From the NCBI GenBank assembly GCA_018398585.1, contig JAGTTD010000011.1, positions 6,881,001 through 6,945,000 on the forward strand: a DNA stretch of 64,000 bases. The letters run 5' to 3'. A program made the position numbers and the translations under genes. This stretch comes from Simmondsia chinensis (Eukaryota > Streptophyta > Magnoliopsida > Caryophyllales > Simmondsiaceae). Under the pieces are notes generated by a model, which had not been told where the DNA came from, made no database searches, and saw nothing but the letters and a program-made list of their open reading frames with translations. Below, piece by piece: positions 23,168 to 33,129 of this stretch (position 1 is its first letter; each line of letters opens with the position of its first letter).

Positions 23168-23869
23168 TTGTGTAATGGAATGTTCAAACTAAACATTGAT
23201 AATAAAATTGTTAGTTCGGCTTATATGCTTGACTCTTTATATTTATGGCATCAAAGATTAGAGCAGGTGAACTTTTGTAGGATGCATGAAATGGGTAACT
23301 CTTCGTTGATACCACATATTGATAAAGTGGATGATAAATATAAGACGTGTATGTTAACGAAAATAATGAGGTTACCATTTCAATTGGTTCAAAATGAAAC
23401 GAACTTACTTGACTTAGTACATGGTGATTTATGTGACTTTAAAAGTGCTCCGACCATAGGAGGAAAAAGATATTTTATAACTTTTATTAATGATTGGTCG
23501 AGGTTTTGCTGTGTGTATGTAATCAACCATAAGGACAAATCACTAGAGAGGTTTAAGGCATATAAAGCGGAAACTGAACTACACTTTGAGATCTTCCTCA
23601 AACGGCTTATATTAAACCGCGGTGGGGAATACTATGATCCCATGTATTTCGAAACTACGGGTATAGTGAATGAGGTCATAGAACTTCACACGCCACAACA
23701 AAACAACGTGGCTGAGCTGAAAAATCGAACTCTAATCGAGATGGTGAATTCTATGTTATCTTATTCTAGTCTCAGTGATGAGTTTTGGGGTGAGACCATA
23801 TTGACGGCCTGTCATATATTAAATTGTGTTCCAAATAAGAAAAGTGAAATAACCCCATATGAACATTAG
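23168..23869 (+). pseudogene. Copia integrase remnant
   Basis: One 233-codon open frame covers the GAG-pre-integrase block (LYLWHQRLEQVNFCRMHEMG) and the integrase core. It includes LVHGDLCDFKSAPTIGGKRY, FINDWSRFCCVYV, RGGEYYD and PQQNNVAELKNRTLIEMVNS. The first Asp (HGD) and final Glu (VAE) remain, while the central Asp before RGGEY is Asn, so the D-D-E triad is broken. Normally integrase inserts element cDNA into the chromosome. Confidence 0.85.
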
Positions 23870-24293
23870 AACAAACGAGCCCCAAATTTGAAATATCTAA
23901 AAGTGTGGGGGTGTAGGATAGTCGTTAAAGTCTCTAAACGTAAATGTAAAAAGTTAAATGAGAGAGGCATTGATTGTATATTTGTTGGATATGCACCACA
24001 TAGTAAAGCATATCAATTCTAAGTAACTGAGTCAAATGACTATATCAGTATTAATACAATGACAGAATCTAGATATGCCATTTTTTATGAGAATCGGTTT
24101 ACCTCTATTCCTAGACCACGGGACTGTGTACCTGTTGAGAATGACGTTCCAATGTTATATGATGGTAATCATCGTGAGACGGAAGAAATCCCTGAGAATG
24201 CTCTAGAACTCAAAAGGAGTAAAAGAGCAAGGAAATAGAAGTCTTTCGGATCGCACTTCTACATATTTTTGGTAAAAGGTTCGAGTAAATGAT

Positions 24294-25130
24294 ATGAACC
24301 TTGTAATTCCATATTGTTGTGTCATGGACGCAGATCCCATGACTTTTGATGAGACTATGAGGTCTCATGATGCCTCTTTTTGTCAAGAGACTATAAATGA
24401 TGAAATGGAGTCTATCATGGGTAATAATACATGGGTATTGGTGGATCTTCCAAGAAGAAATAAGTCCATCGAGTGTAAATGGATCTTCAAAAAGAAGATG
24501 AAATTTGATGGAATTATAGACATGTTCAAAGCTCGATTCGTAGCTAAAGAGTTTACCCAAAAACATGGGTTAGATTACTTTGACACGTATGCCCCGGTGA
24601 CAAGAATATTGACCATAAGAGTTCTAATAGCTCTTGCCACAATTTATAAGCTAGTGATTCACCAAATGGATGTGATTCCTAAATGACGAACTAGAAGAGG
24701 ACATGTATATTGAACAGCTAAAAGGTTTTGTTGTTTTGGGCCAAGAAAGAAAAGTATGTAAACTCATACGTTCTCTCTATGGGCTAAAGCAAGCCCCAAA
24801 GTAATGGCATCATAAATTTGATCAAATTGTTCTAAGCAATGGATTCGTTATAAATGAATTGGATAAATGTGTCTATAGCAAGTTCGATAATGGCAAAGGG
24901 GTCATTAAATGTTTGTATGTCGATGATATGCTAATATTAATATGAAACAAGTAGAAAAAACAAAACAGTTTCTCTCTATAAACTTTGCTATGAAAGACAT
25001 AGGTGAGGCTAAGGTGATCCTTGGTATAATGATTGTAAGGAATGGAGATGCAATATCCTCCACACAGTCTCACTATATGGAAAATGTGTTGAATAAATTC
25101 AATTATGGTGCTTATGCACTGATATCCACT
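24294..25130 (+). pseudogene. Copia reverse transcriptase remnant
   Basis: Recognisable RT blocks: WVLVDLPRRNKSIECKWIFK, KARFVAKEFTQKHGLDYFDT, YAPVTRILTIRVLIALA, then after a frameshift KLIRSLYGLKQAPK and CLYVDDMLILI, and finally FAMKDIGEAKVILGIMIVR. The YVDD catalytic motif is intact, but stops and at least two frameshifts interrupt the frame. Confidence 0.85.
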
Positions 25131-25149
25131 CTAATGGACCTAAGTGTAA

Positions 25150-25811
25150 AGCTAGTACTGAGCTCCAGTATCACAATTGGAGTATGCCCGTGTCATTGGA
25201 AGTCTCATGTACGCCATGATTAGCACAAGGCCTGATATAGCCTTTGTTGTTGGAAAGGTAATAGGTATATGAGCAATCCGAGTAAGCTACATTGCCATGT
25301 GATATATCGTGTACTGAAGTACCTTAAGAAAACCATGGACTATGATATTTCTCATATAGGCTATCATCTCATTTTGGAAGGGTACTTTAATGCTAGCTAG
25401 ATCTCCGATGTGGAAGATCATGAATTCATAAGCGGATGGGTGTTCTTGCTTGGTGATGATGCAGTTTCTTGGGGTTCCATGAAAAAGACATGTTATCTGA
25501 TTCCATGATAGTTGTAGAGTTTATAGCTCTTGCATCTGCATCTAAAAAAAGCTGAGTAATTAAAGTATCTCTTGTATGAGATTCCTTTGTTGCTAAAGCT
25601 GATCTCACTGATATTTATCCACTATGATAGTCGGGCTACGCTTTCAAAAGTGTATTGTGAAGTGTACAATGGAAAGTCCAGGCACATAGTTGTAAGTTAT
25701 AGTATTGTGAGACAACTTAATCGAGAAGGTGTCATCACAGTGGACTTTGTGAGAACAAGTCATAATTTAGCGGATCCATTTATGAAAGGCCTACTAGAGA
25801 CTTGGTTCTGA
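25150..25811 (+). pseudogene. Copia RNase H remnant
   Basis: Scattered across frames are SLMYAMISTRPDIAFVV, GVFLLGDDAVSW and a C-terminal block with REGVITVDFVRTSHNLADPF. This corresponds to the Copia RNase H domain and its usual carboxy end. Heavily mutated. Confidence 0.65.
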
Positions 25812-26433
25812 AAACAAGTGAAGGGGATGGGGTTGAAACCTGTCATTTTAAGTCACCCATGATAGGCTCTTAACTCGACATCTGGCATGACGCTAAGTCT
25901 CAGGTTCAATGAGAGATACTTATCATCCATATGACTGCAAGCACTAAAAGAGAATTTTCCATCTTGTGTGTGAAGTGCTTGGTAGCCCGCGTAAGAGATT
26001 CTAAGGGGCTAAGCTTATGCTCTTAATGGACCTGCTTTTATATCATTACTGAATATCGCGTCACATGGACATGACCGGTGGGGTCCACCTTCATGAGTGT
26101 GAAGTTTGTCTGCTCCAAGGAGTGATTTTTTAAGGGGTTGGCTCTAAAATACTCACGAAGAGTACATGACACAAGGCTACATATGTGTCAATCTGAGAGT
26201 TGTAGGGAGTGTACAGGAAGTACCTCTTGTGTGTGTAGATGTGTTCGGTTAGTCAAATGGGTAGTATGGTTAAAAGCTTGGTCTATCATTTTTGATCCGA
26301 TTAACTGTAAATGTGTCTTTACTAGCTGGGGGTTTAATCGAGAGACACCCTCCTTGATGCACAATAAAGCCTCCTTTAATTATGAGATATTGTATGTAAG
26401 AATGATTGTATTTTGAAAATGGTAGGAAAATTT

Positions 26434-27146
26434 TGATGTATTTTAAAAATAAGTATGATTAATAAAGTATTTGAGACTTGTTCTAATGTTGTTTGAAGTG
26501 TTTTTGTCTTGTATGGAGTGTGTGTCGACAGACAGGACTCGTGTGTCGGCACACAATCCTACAGAACCAAAGTACAGCAGTTGTGTGTTGACACGCAGAG
26601 CTCGTGTGTCGACACACATGTATTACAGAAGTGCAGGAAGAGGCCCTATGTGTCGACGCATAGGCTTACAGTAAGCTATGTGTTAAAGTAAGTGTTGAAA
26701 TTTACTTCGACACAAAAACTTATAGAGAGTTGAATGTCAATATGTGTATCGACACACAGTTTCGACATACAGGGCGATTTTGACAATTAATTGCACGGTG
26801 TTTTTCGGTTTTTGGCGCCTCTTTTTGGGGTGCTTATATGGGACGTATCTCTTCATTCTATAACATATATATTCTCTCTTTTAATTGTTTGAAGGACACT
26901 TGAATTATTTTCACGAGAGATTGAAAAGAACTTTGAGATAAGATTGAACAAAAGTGTTGCAAAAGTTCTTGAAAACTTGATTCTCACTCATCTCTTCTAT
27001 CTCTCCTCTTACACTCTTCACTTCATCATTTTAGTTGTTGTTGTATCCACGAGACTATTTCTTATGCCTAAATAAGTCTTAAGGAAAGTGATCATACAGC
27101 CTCGACATCTGAGATCTTTTGGTTACTCACTTGCGAGGCACCAACA
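26434..27146 (+). repeat. 3' LTR of the Copia element
   Basis: Starts TGATGTATTTTAAAAATAAG after a purine-rich stretch (ATGGTAGGAAAATTT) and ends GCACCAACA. Contains about six TGTGTCGACACA-type imperfect palindromes, for example at 26520, 26603 and 26742. Confidence 0.85.
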
Positions 27147-28300
27147 CTTTTAATCTTAAAAAAAAGTCCCTTAAACTTTGCAATTAAATATAATACACTC
27201 CCTGCACTTTCAATTTTCAAAATAGCCCTCTGAACTTCACAAATTAACGCAACACACCTCCTGCACTTTCAATTGCATAAAATAGCCTTTTAAACTTTGT
27301 TATTACACACAACTAACCTCCTTGAACTTTGTTACCAAGCATAACACATCCCTTAGATATTAATAAATTTTAAAATAAAAAAGTATAAAATCAAAAAATT
27401 TGAAACAAACTATGGAAATATATATATTTTTTTGGAAAAGTTTGAAAAATTCAATGTTTTTAGAAAATTATTTTTCAGTATTTATTTTTAAAATTTTGAG
27501 TTTGAATATTTTTTATTTAAAATTTTAATTTGATCATTGAATTTATTTTTTAAAAAACTTATTATATTTTATCCTATTGTATTTTTTATGAAAATTTAAA
27601 AAATATTTTATTGTATTTTAAATTTGTAATATTTTTACTATTAGAAAATTCTCTTATCTTTTACCTAGAAATATAAACCTCCTACTTTTCGTCTAAAAAC
27701 ATAATTTTCTATCTTTTTGTATAGACCTAAAAAATCTTTGATTTTTAATTTGATACAAAGCTCCTACCTTTCATCTTTAAACACATATTCATATATTTTT
27801 TATGAAACTAAAAAAATCCTAATTTTTAGTTTGATAATTTTTTTAATTTATATTTATTATTATATTTTTATTAAAGTTAAAAAATGTTATTATATTTTTT
27901 TTAAAAGTTTTTCATAATTTGTATTAAATTTTTAGATTTCATATGTTCTTTCAATTTAAAATTTATTAAAGTCTGAGAGGTGATTTATGTTTAGTAACAA
28001 AGTTTGAGAAGTGAATTTTGTATAATATCAAAGTTCAGGAAGCTATTTTATAAAATTAAAAGTTTTAGGGTGTGTTGTATTTAATTAATAAATTTAAGAG
28101 GCTATTTTATAAAATTAAAAGTACAGAGAGTGTGTTGTATTTAATTGCAAAGTTCAAGAAGCTATTTTTTTGAAATTGAAAGTATAGAGGATGTGTTGTA
28201 TTTAATTGCAAAGTTCAGAGGAATGTTTTTTAAAATTGAAAATACAGAAGGTGTGTTGTGATTAATTGCAATGTTCATGGGGTCTTCGTATATTTTGCCC

Positions 28301-29662
28301 CTTTCTTCTTTTAGGGGGGTTGCTTTGAGAAGTACTCATTTTTTTCATTAATAATCATAATTATTTATTTTTTAGAAAATTATTTGTAAAAAAGTCTAAA
28401 ATTTTTTAATTTAACCATTTTAACTCATTGTTACCTCTTCATTAAATATTATGTGACTTTTATGTAGATTTTAGCTTATTTTTTATTAATTAAATGAAAT
28501 GTGGGTTGAAAATAATGCAATATAGTCACATGCCTCCTTCTCCCAACTAGATTTAACCCTATTTGGCTTAAAAGAGGTGGAATTTCAGTTTTTGTGGAGG
28601 AGGGGTGAAAAATGATATGTTTGGTTAAGAACCTTAAGTCATGCTTAATTGACACTCAAAAATTTATATAGAAGTCACTAATAGATAACGAACAATTAAT
28701 CGTGCAACTTAAGGTGATTGATTAAAATATTTTAGACTTTTTGGAAGTGATTTTCTGAAAACTTAAAAAGTTATGATAGTTAAGTGAAAACGACAACTTT
28801 TCAAGGTAATGTTTTTTTTGTAAAAAACCCTTACATAACTTATACGAGGTTTATATTTGTCAAATTTGTGGTCCAAGTAAATCATATAATGTGAAATTAG
28901 AGAGGGTTTTCCCTAATATAAATGAAAATATTTTCTCTTTTCATTAATCATGATTCAATTTTTTTCTCGATAGAGAAATCATGATGCTTATATACCACAA
29001 GTTAACGAGTTTTCATAATAAATGACTTCAGATAAACGATTATAAGTCACACAAAGCAAAACACAAATGCAGACTCCATGATCTTAGATCTTAACCTCGA
29101 AGAATCGATTTATACAAACCAAGACTGATTACAACAACAAGCAACTTAAATCTAGAACAAATAACCTCAGACTCAAGAACATAAGTAAGAACTTCAGATT
29201 CTAAGCTAGAAGCTAGAGAACTAACTCAAAGATAGAAGTATACCTCCTCTAGAAGCAGAATCTTATCAAGGCCTAAACACCTAAGGCTCGAATCAACAAG
29301 CAATGAATTGGAATCGACTCCACCAGCCACGAATGAACACCACCAATACGAACGTACCACCAACCACAAACAGAGCACCTCCAAGCTCGAATCGTTCACC
29401 AAGAACACGGAATCAACTTGAATCAGGGTCATGAGGCTAGAACCTTCAATATATTAGCTTAGAGGTTCGGGTGTAGGGTTAGGGTTTGGTAGAGAGCCCT
29501 AAGGAAGATCAACACCAGAAAAGAGAGGAGAGAAGAAGAAATTGATTAGATTTCTATCTCTCCAAAGCCGCAAGTAACTGCATTTATACTACCCCTAGCT
29601 TCAATCCGTGGTTTTAACCTAGACCTCATCATAGCCGTCCGTTAAGAATTGATCTAATGGAC
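28301..29662. other. Unassigned region, possible minus-strand LTR remnant
   Basis: On the minus strand GGGGTAGTATAAATGC (about 29594-29579) looks like a TATA box, followed by a pyrimidine-rich leader (TTTCTTCTTCTCTCCTCTC) and a long transcript-like stretch with no coding match. This resembles an LTR or a promoter of an unrecognised unit. 28301-28900 is AT-rich with nothing recognised. Confidence 0.25.
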
Positions 29663-29667
29663 AATAC

Positions 29668-30192
29668 TGTCATGTACCTAGGGTTTAGTTGTTATTTCCT
29701 TTAATTCTTAGTTCAAGAATATTTAGTTGAACTAAAATTATTGAAATTAATATCTTAAATTACCCTAGTTTCCCTTAAAAATGGATGTAGAAGTTAAAAC
29801 ACATAACTAATTTTTTTTAAAATGGTTTTTGCCTGGAAAATCAGTTGGCAGTTGTTTGAGAGGGGGGGGGGGGGGGGGGGGGGGGGGGGAGCTGCTGTTT
29901 TTGGCGCAGCTGTAGTTTTTCAGGTTTTAGCAGATTTTACTCATATTTTTCTGTTTTTACTCCTTCTTCCCTTTTTCCTATGTCTATATAAGGATGGGGA
30001 GTGATACTAAACACAACTTTGATGCATGAAAATACAAATTACTACTACAATTTTCTCTCTCCCTCAAACTCTTTCTCCCCCTTACTTTCTTCTTCAATCT
30101 CTAACTCTCCCTTAATCTCTCTTCTCTTCCTCTCCCTGTTTCTAATCAACAATTCACTTGGTTTTGACATAGAACTCAATTAGGTCATAACA
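29668..30192 (+). repeat. 5' LTR of the iPGM-carrying element
   Basis: Starts TGTCATGTACCTAGGG and ends GGTCATAACA. Contains a G28 run (29862-29889), CTATATAAGG as TATA box (about 29984-29993) and a CT-rich leader. Aligns along its length with the 3' LTR apart from the G-run length. Confidence 0.9.
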
Positions 30193-30207
30193 GATTGTTA
30201 TCAAAGC

Positions 30208-30906
30208 ATGGTTACCCGATTCACAAAGGCAAAAATGGGTTTAAGAAACCAATCTACTGCTGCAGTGACTCTTCCTGAAGCAGTACCCGAAGAATTACCC
30301 CAAAAAATTGAAGATCGGGTTAAATTCTTGTACTGAAGGATCTCATCTTTGGATAATAGGGTCTAAGAATCCAGTTTAAGGCGTGATAAAGCACTCTTAC
30401 ACCTGCAAGCTCAGACGACACAACTAAAGAAACAACTAATTGATGGTATTCAAGAACTCTGGGAGGCATCTAAGCGTCAAGAAGAGACATATAGGCCACA
30501 AGAAGAAAGGTGGATGTCTTTTGAAGAAAGAATGGCCAAGAATGATGAACTAAAAGCATCCCTCTTACAAAAGATCTTCGGAAAAGCTACGACCACTGCA
30601 AAGGAATGTAGTATCAAAGTCTCTCAAACTCTTAGACAACCCCCAATACTTCAGCATTCAACTAATCATGCTCCCGACAATGATAAAACTCTAATGAAAC
30701 CATCTTTCTCTCTGAATCAAATCAGTAGAAGCAGTACAATGCAAGAAAATCAACTCGAACCCATAAACCAAGATAAAAAGAGTCAACCACGAATTTCTCA
30801 ATCACAACTGAAACACGAGTTCCTTGCGTTTTACCTAAGTTGGGAAAAAGATGATGAAGAAACTGATACGGTGTGTCCAAGATTTTGGAGAAATCCAAAT
30901 GCTTAA
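30208..30906 (+). pseudogene. gag-like remnant of the iPGM-carrying element
   Basis: One frame from the ATG at 30208 to the TAA at 30904-30906 is interrupted by two stops (within KFLY*RISSLDNRV*ESSL). It encodes a hydrophilic, coiled-coil-like polypeptide (LQAQTTQLKKQLIDGIQELW, EERWMSFEERMAKNDELK). The start just after the primer site and the charged heptad-like composition fit the N-terminal part of plant Ty3-type Gag proteins. No capsid core or zinc knuckle is recognised. Confidence 0.55.
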
Positions 30907-31425
30907 ATTGGGCAACAATGAAGTTGATCATAATGCTCTTGGTGCTGGAAGAATTTATGCTCAAGTTCTTGGCGAAGCCACAAGTTCGAGAGTGTAGTTG
31001 AGGGACAAGAAACTAAGGGAGTAGCCCAATGCTAATGACAAATATTTACCTCCTTTTGTTATTATGGATGACAGCAGAAAGGTTGTTGGTCCAATAGATG
31101 CTGTTGTGACTTTCGAATTCCAAGCTGATCGTATGGTTATACTAGCTAAGGCACTTGAATGTGAGAATTTTGATAAATTCGACAGAGTTAGGTATCCCAA
31201 AATCCGTTGTGGTGGTATGCTACAATATGTTGGTGAATTGAAGCTTCCCAGCCATTACCCCGTTTCTCCACTAGAAATAGAAAGAACTTCGGACGAATAT
31301 TTAGTCAAGAATGGCATCCGTACATTTGCTTGCAGTGAGGCTGTCAAATTTAGCCATGTCACCTTTTTCTGGAATGGAGACCGATCATGTTACCTTGACC
31401 TTGAAATGAAGGAGATTTCAACAAT
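30902..31425 (+). pseudogene. Captured fragments of cofactor-independent phosphoglycerate mutase (iPGM)
   Basis: In one frame: GNNEVDHNALGAGRIYAQ (iPGM has GNSEVGHNALGAGRIFAQ, near the phosphoserine domain start), then VLGEA, PNANDKYLPPFVIMDDS, DAVVTFEFQADRMVILAKAL, FDKFDRVRYPKI, GELKLPSHYPVSPLEIERTS, GIRTFACSEAVKFSHVTFFW and NGDRSCY. These are successive plant iPGM blocks, but roughly 160 residues between the first and second block are missing, as is a VDG tripeptide before DAVVTF. Two TAG stops occur in the joining region; after them, a 138-codon open frame runs from 31064 to 31480. iPGM is a cytosolic glycolytic enzyme interconverting 3- and 2-phosphoglycerate. Absence of introns suggests capture from spliced mRNA. 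The fragment cannot be an active mutase. Confidence 0.9.
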
Positions 31426-31577
31426 GAAGCTGATGAAGGTTGGATTCAAGAAGACGAAAAAAAGAAAAAAGAGGGATTAATAAACCAAGCTTGTACAATG
31501 TTATAGTTGGTTGATCATGATCGTTAGGCCCCAGTGATTGAAGGTGTGAAGACAATCCTTGAGGACAAGGATTAACC

Positions 31578-31587
<10 letters not shown>

Positions 31588-31612
<25 letters not shown>
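31588..31612 (+). repeat. G25 homopolymer at the polypurine tract of the iPGM element
   Basis: Nine or more T residues then 25 G immediately before TTAA and the 3' LTR start. It occupies the place of the polypurine tract used to prime plus-strand synthesis. Length may vary with sequencing or replication slippage. Confidence 0.8.
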
Positions 31613-31616
<4 letters not shown>

Positions 31617-31619
<3 letters not shown>

Positions 31620-32122
31620 CACGTACCTAGGTTTTAGTTGTTAATTCCTTTAATTCTTAGTTCAAGAGTACTTAGCTGAGCTAAAATCATTGGAATTAAT
31701 ACCTTAAATTGCCCTAATTTCCCTTAAAAATGGATTTAGAAGTTAAAACACTTAACTAATTTTTAAAATGGTTTTTTGGCTGGAAAATCAGTTGGTAGCT
31801 GTTGGGGGGCTACTGTTTTTGGCATAGCTATATTTTTTTAGTTTTTAGCAGATTTTACTGATATAATTTCTGTTTTTACCCCTTCTTCCCTATTTCCTAT
31901 GTCTATATTAGGATGGGGGGAGTGATATTGTAAACACAACTTTGATGAATGAAATACAAATTGCTACTACGATTCTCTCTCCCTCAAACTCTCTCTCTCT
32001 TTTTTACTTTCTTCTTCAATCTCTAACTCTCCCTTAATCTCTCTTCTCTTCCTCTCCCTCTTTCTCTCAATCTAATCAACAATTCACTTGGTTTTGACCC
32101 ACAACTCAATTGGGTCATAACA
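31617..32122 (+). repeat. 3' LTR of the iPGM-carrying element
   Basis: Starts TGGCACGTACCTAGG and ends GGTCATAACA. The site matching the G28 run of the 5' LTR has only six G. The TATA region reads CTATATTAGG here versus CTATATAAGG in the 5' LTR. Confidence 0.9.
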
Positions 32123-32127
32123 AATAC

Positions 32128-32635
32128 TTACCCATAAGAAACACAAAATGAGGCCCTCATCACATGACACGTGTTGGGATGCCATGAGAGAAGCTTCTCA
32201 AAGAAGCTTACCAGACTTCCAACGGGTAGAAAGGATGAAGATAAGGATGGAATGTACTTCACATGTAGCAATTAAAGTTCGGCCAGCACAGTACAAATTT
32301 GGGAAGCGTAGTACAATACTAAAGGGCAACAATACACGATTATTTGGTTATTAGTACAATAAAGCAAGAGCAATTTGGACAATACCCCAATTACCCAAAT
32401 TCAAAATATCTTTACACTTAAAAACTGCTTTTAATATCCTCTTGTACACTAAGTGGCACGTTTTTACACCCATTATTTTTCAACTCATTTTAGCTAATTT
32501 TATTTCAAATTTTAAGCCTAATTTATAAGCCCTATTAGGCACATCTAAGTCATTTATTTACCAACTATAACAAACTCTACCTTGATAACTATATGAATAA
32601 CAATTTCAAAAACATTTTTCACCTAGGTTTGATTC
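32128..32635. other. Spacer without recognised genes
   Basis: A 68-codon frame at 32148-32354 shows no family similarity. Remaining sequence is AT-rich; nothing else seen. Confidence 0.4.
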
Positions 32636-32639
32636 CATT

Positions 32640-33120
32640 TGGACAAGTTTAATGAACCGTGTAAAGTTCTTCAAAGGAATACTTTTCATGCCATATTAGC
32701 AGGGTTATCATCAAGTACTAATTTTCAGCAACTCAATTTGATTTTCTTCTATATTATTTATGATAAAATATCATTTAAATGCTAAGTGTTTAGTTTTATC
32801 ATGAAATAAAGGGTTCTTATACAGGGCAATGGCGGATTAACTGTACGAGTAGATTTAGGTGATCCTAGGTCAATTTTTATTTCATTCAATAAGTTGTTTA
32901 GCCACATAGCTTCCTTAACATCATCAAATATAGCCAGAAATTCTGACTCTAAAGTGGATAAAGAGGTTAAAGTCTGCAACTTTGACCTCTAATTAATAGC
33001 TCCACCTGTTAAGGTGAAGATATAAGCTGATGTGTATCGTCTCCTATCTAATCACCCGCAAAATTAGAATCTAAGTAACCATCCAATCTAAGTTCATTTC
33101 GTCTCCTATCGAAAAGATGT
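32640..33120 (-). pseudogene. Copia RNase H fragment
   Basis: On the minus strand: LDGYLDSNFAGD, then after a frameshift TGGAINWRSKLQTLTSLSTL, ESEFLAIFDDVKEAMWLNNL and later SDDNPA-like LVLDDNPANM. These follow the order of a Copia RNase H domain. Stops and frameshifts show it is dead, and no other domains of this copy are visible nearby. Confidence 0.75.
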
Positions 33121-33129
33121 TTATGCTTG

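Larger units (their letters stand above)
21288..27146 (+). mobile_element. Copia LTR retrotransposon, decayed, near full length
   Basis: Two direct LTRs of about 0.7 kb bracket 4.4 kb holding gag, protease, integrase and RT/RNase H in Copia order (integrase before RT). The coding region is broken by many stops and frameshifts and key residues are lost, so it is inactive. No exact 5-bp target duplication could be fixed because the flanks are T-rich. The element sits in reverse orientation to the fucosyltransferase gene, about 0.3 kb upstream of its ATG. Confidence 0.9.
21228..28300. mobile_element. AT-rich fold-back element, split by the Copia insertion
   Basis: Left piece about 21228-21287 (AAATAAAATAAGATCTCTTAAAC..) and right piece 27147-28300. 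The terminus near 28285 reads, inverted, GCAAAATATACGAAGACCCC..GCAATTAATCACAAC, which parallels the left piece. Both arms consist of tandem units of about 60 bp with ACTTTGCAATTAAATATAAT and CCTGCACTTTCAATTTT on the left, mirrored on the right by AAATTGAAAGTATAGAGGAT and TGTATTTAATTGCAAAGTTC. Outer boundaries are approximate. Confidence 0.5.
29668..32122 (+). mobile_element. Non-autonomous LTR retrotransposon carrying phosphoglycerate mutase sequence
   Basis: A complete 2455-bp element: LTRs at 29668-30192 and 31617-32122, perfect 5-bp target duplications AATAC (29663-29667 and 32123-32127), and LTR ends TG..CA. A primer-site-like TTGTTATCAAAGCATGG follows the 5' LTR, and ATCCTTGAGGACAAGGATT with a G-tract precedes the 3' LTR. 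The interior has a gag-like frame and an intronless fragment of host iPGM. No protease, RT or integrase is present, so mobility would require enzymes from another element. Confidence 0.93.

Noticed and set aside
28000..28280. CRISPR-like regular repeats of about 60 bp
   Set aside because: They are diverged AT-rich subrepeats of a plant fold-back element with no separate spacers.
31064..31480. A functional phosphoglycerate mutase gene
   Set aside because: The open frame covers only part of the enzyme, with large segments missing, two upstream stops and LTRs around it.
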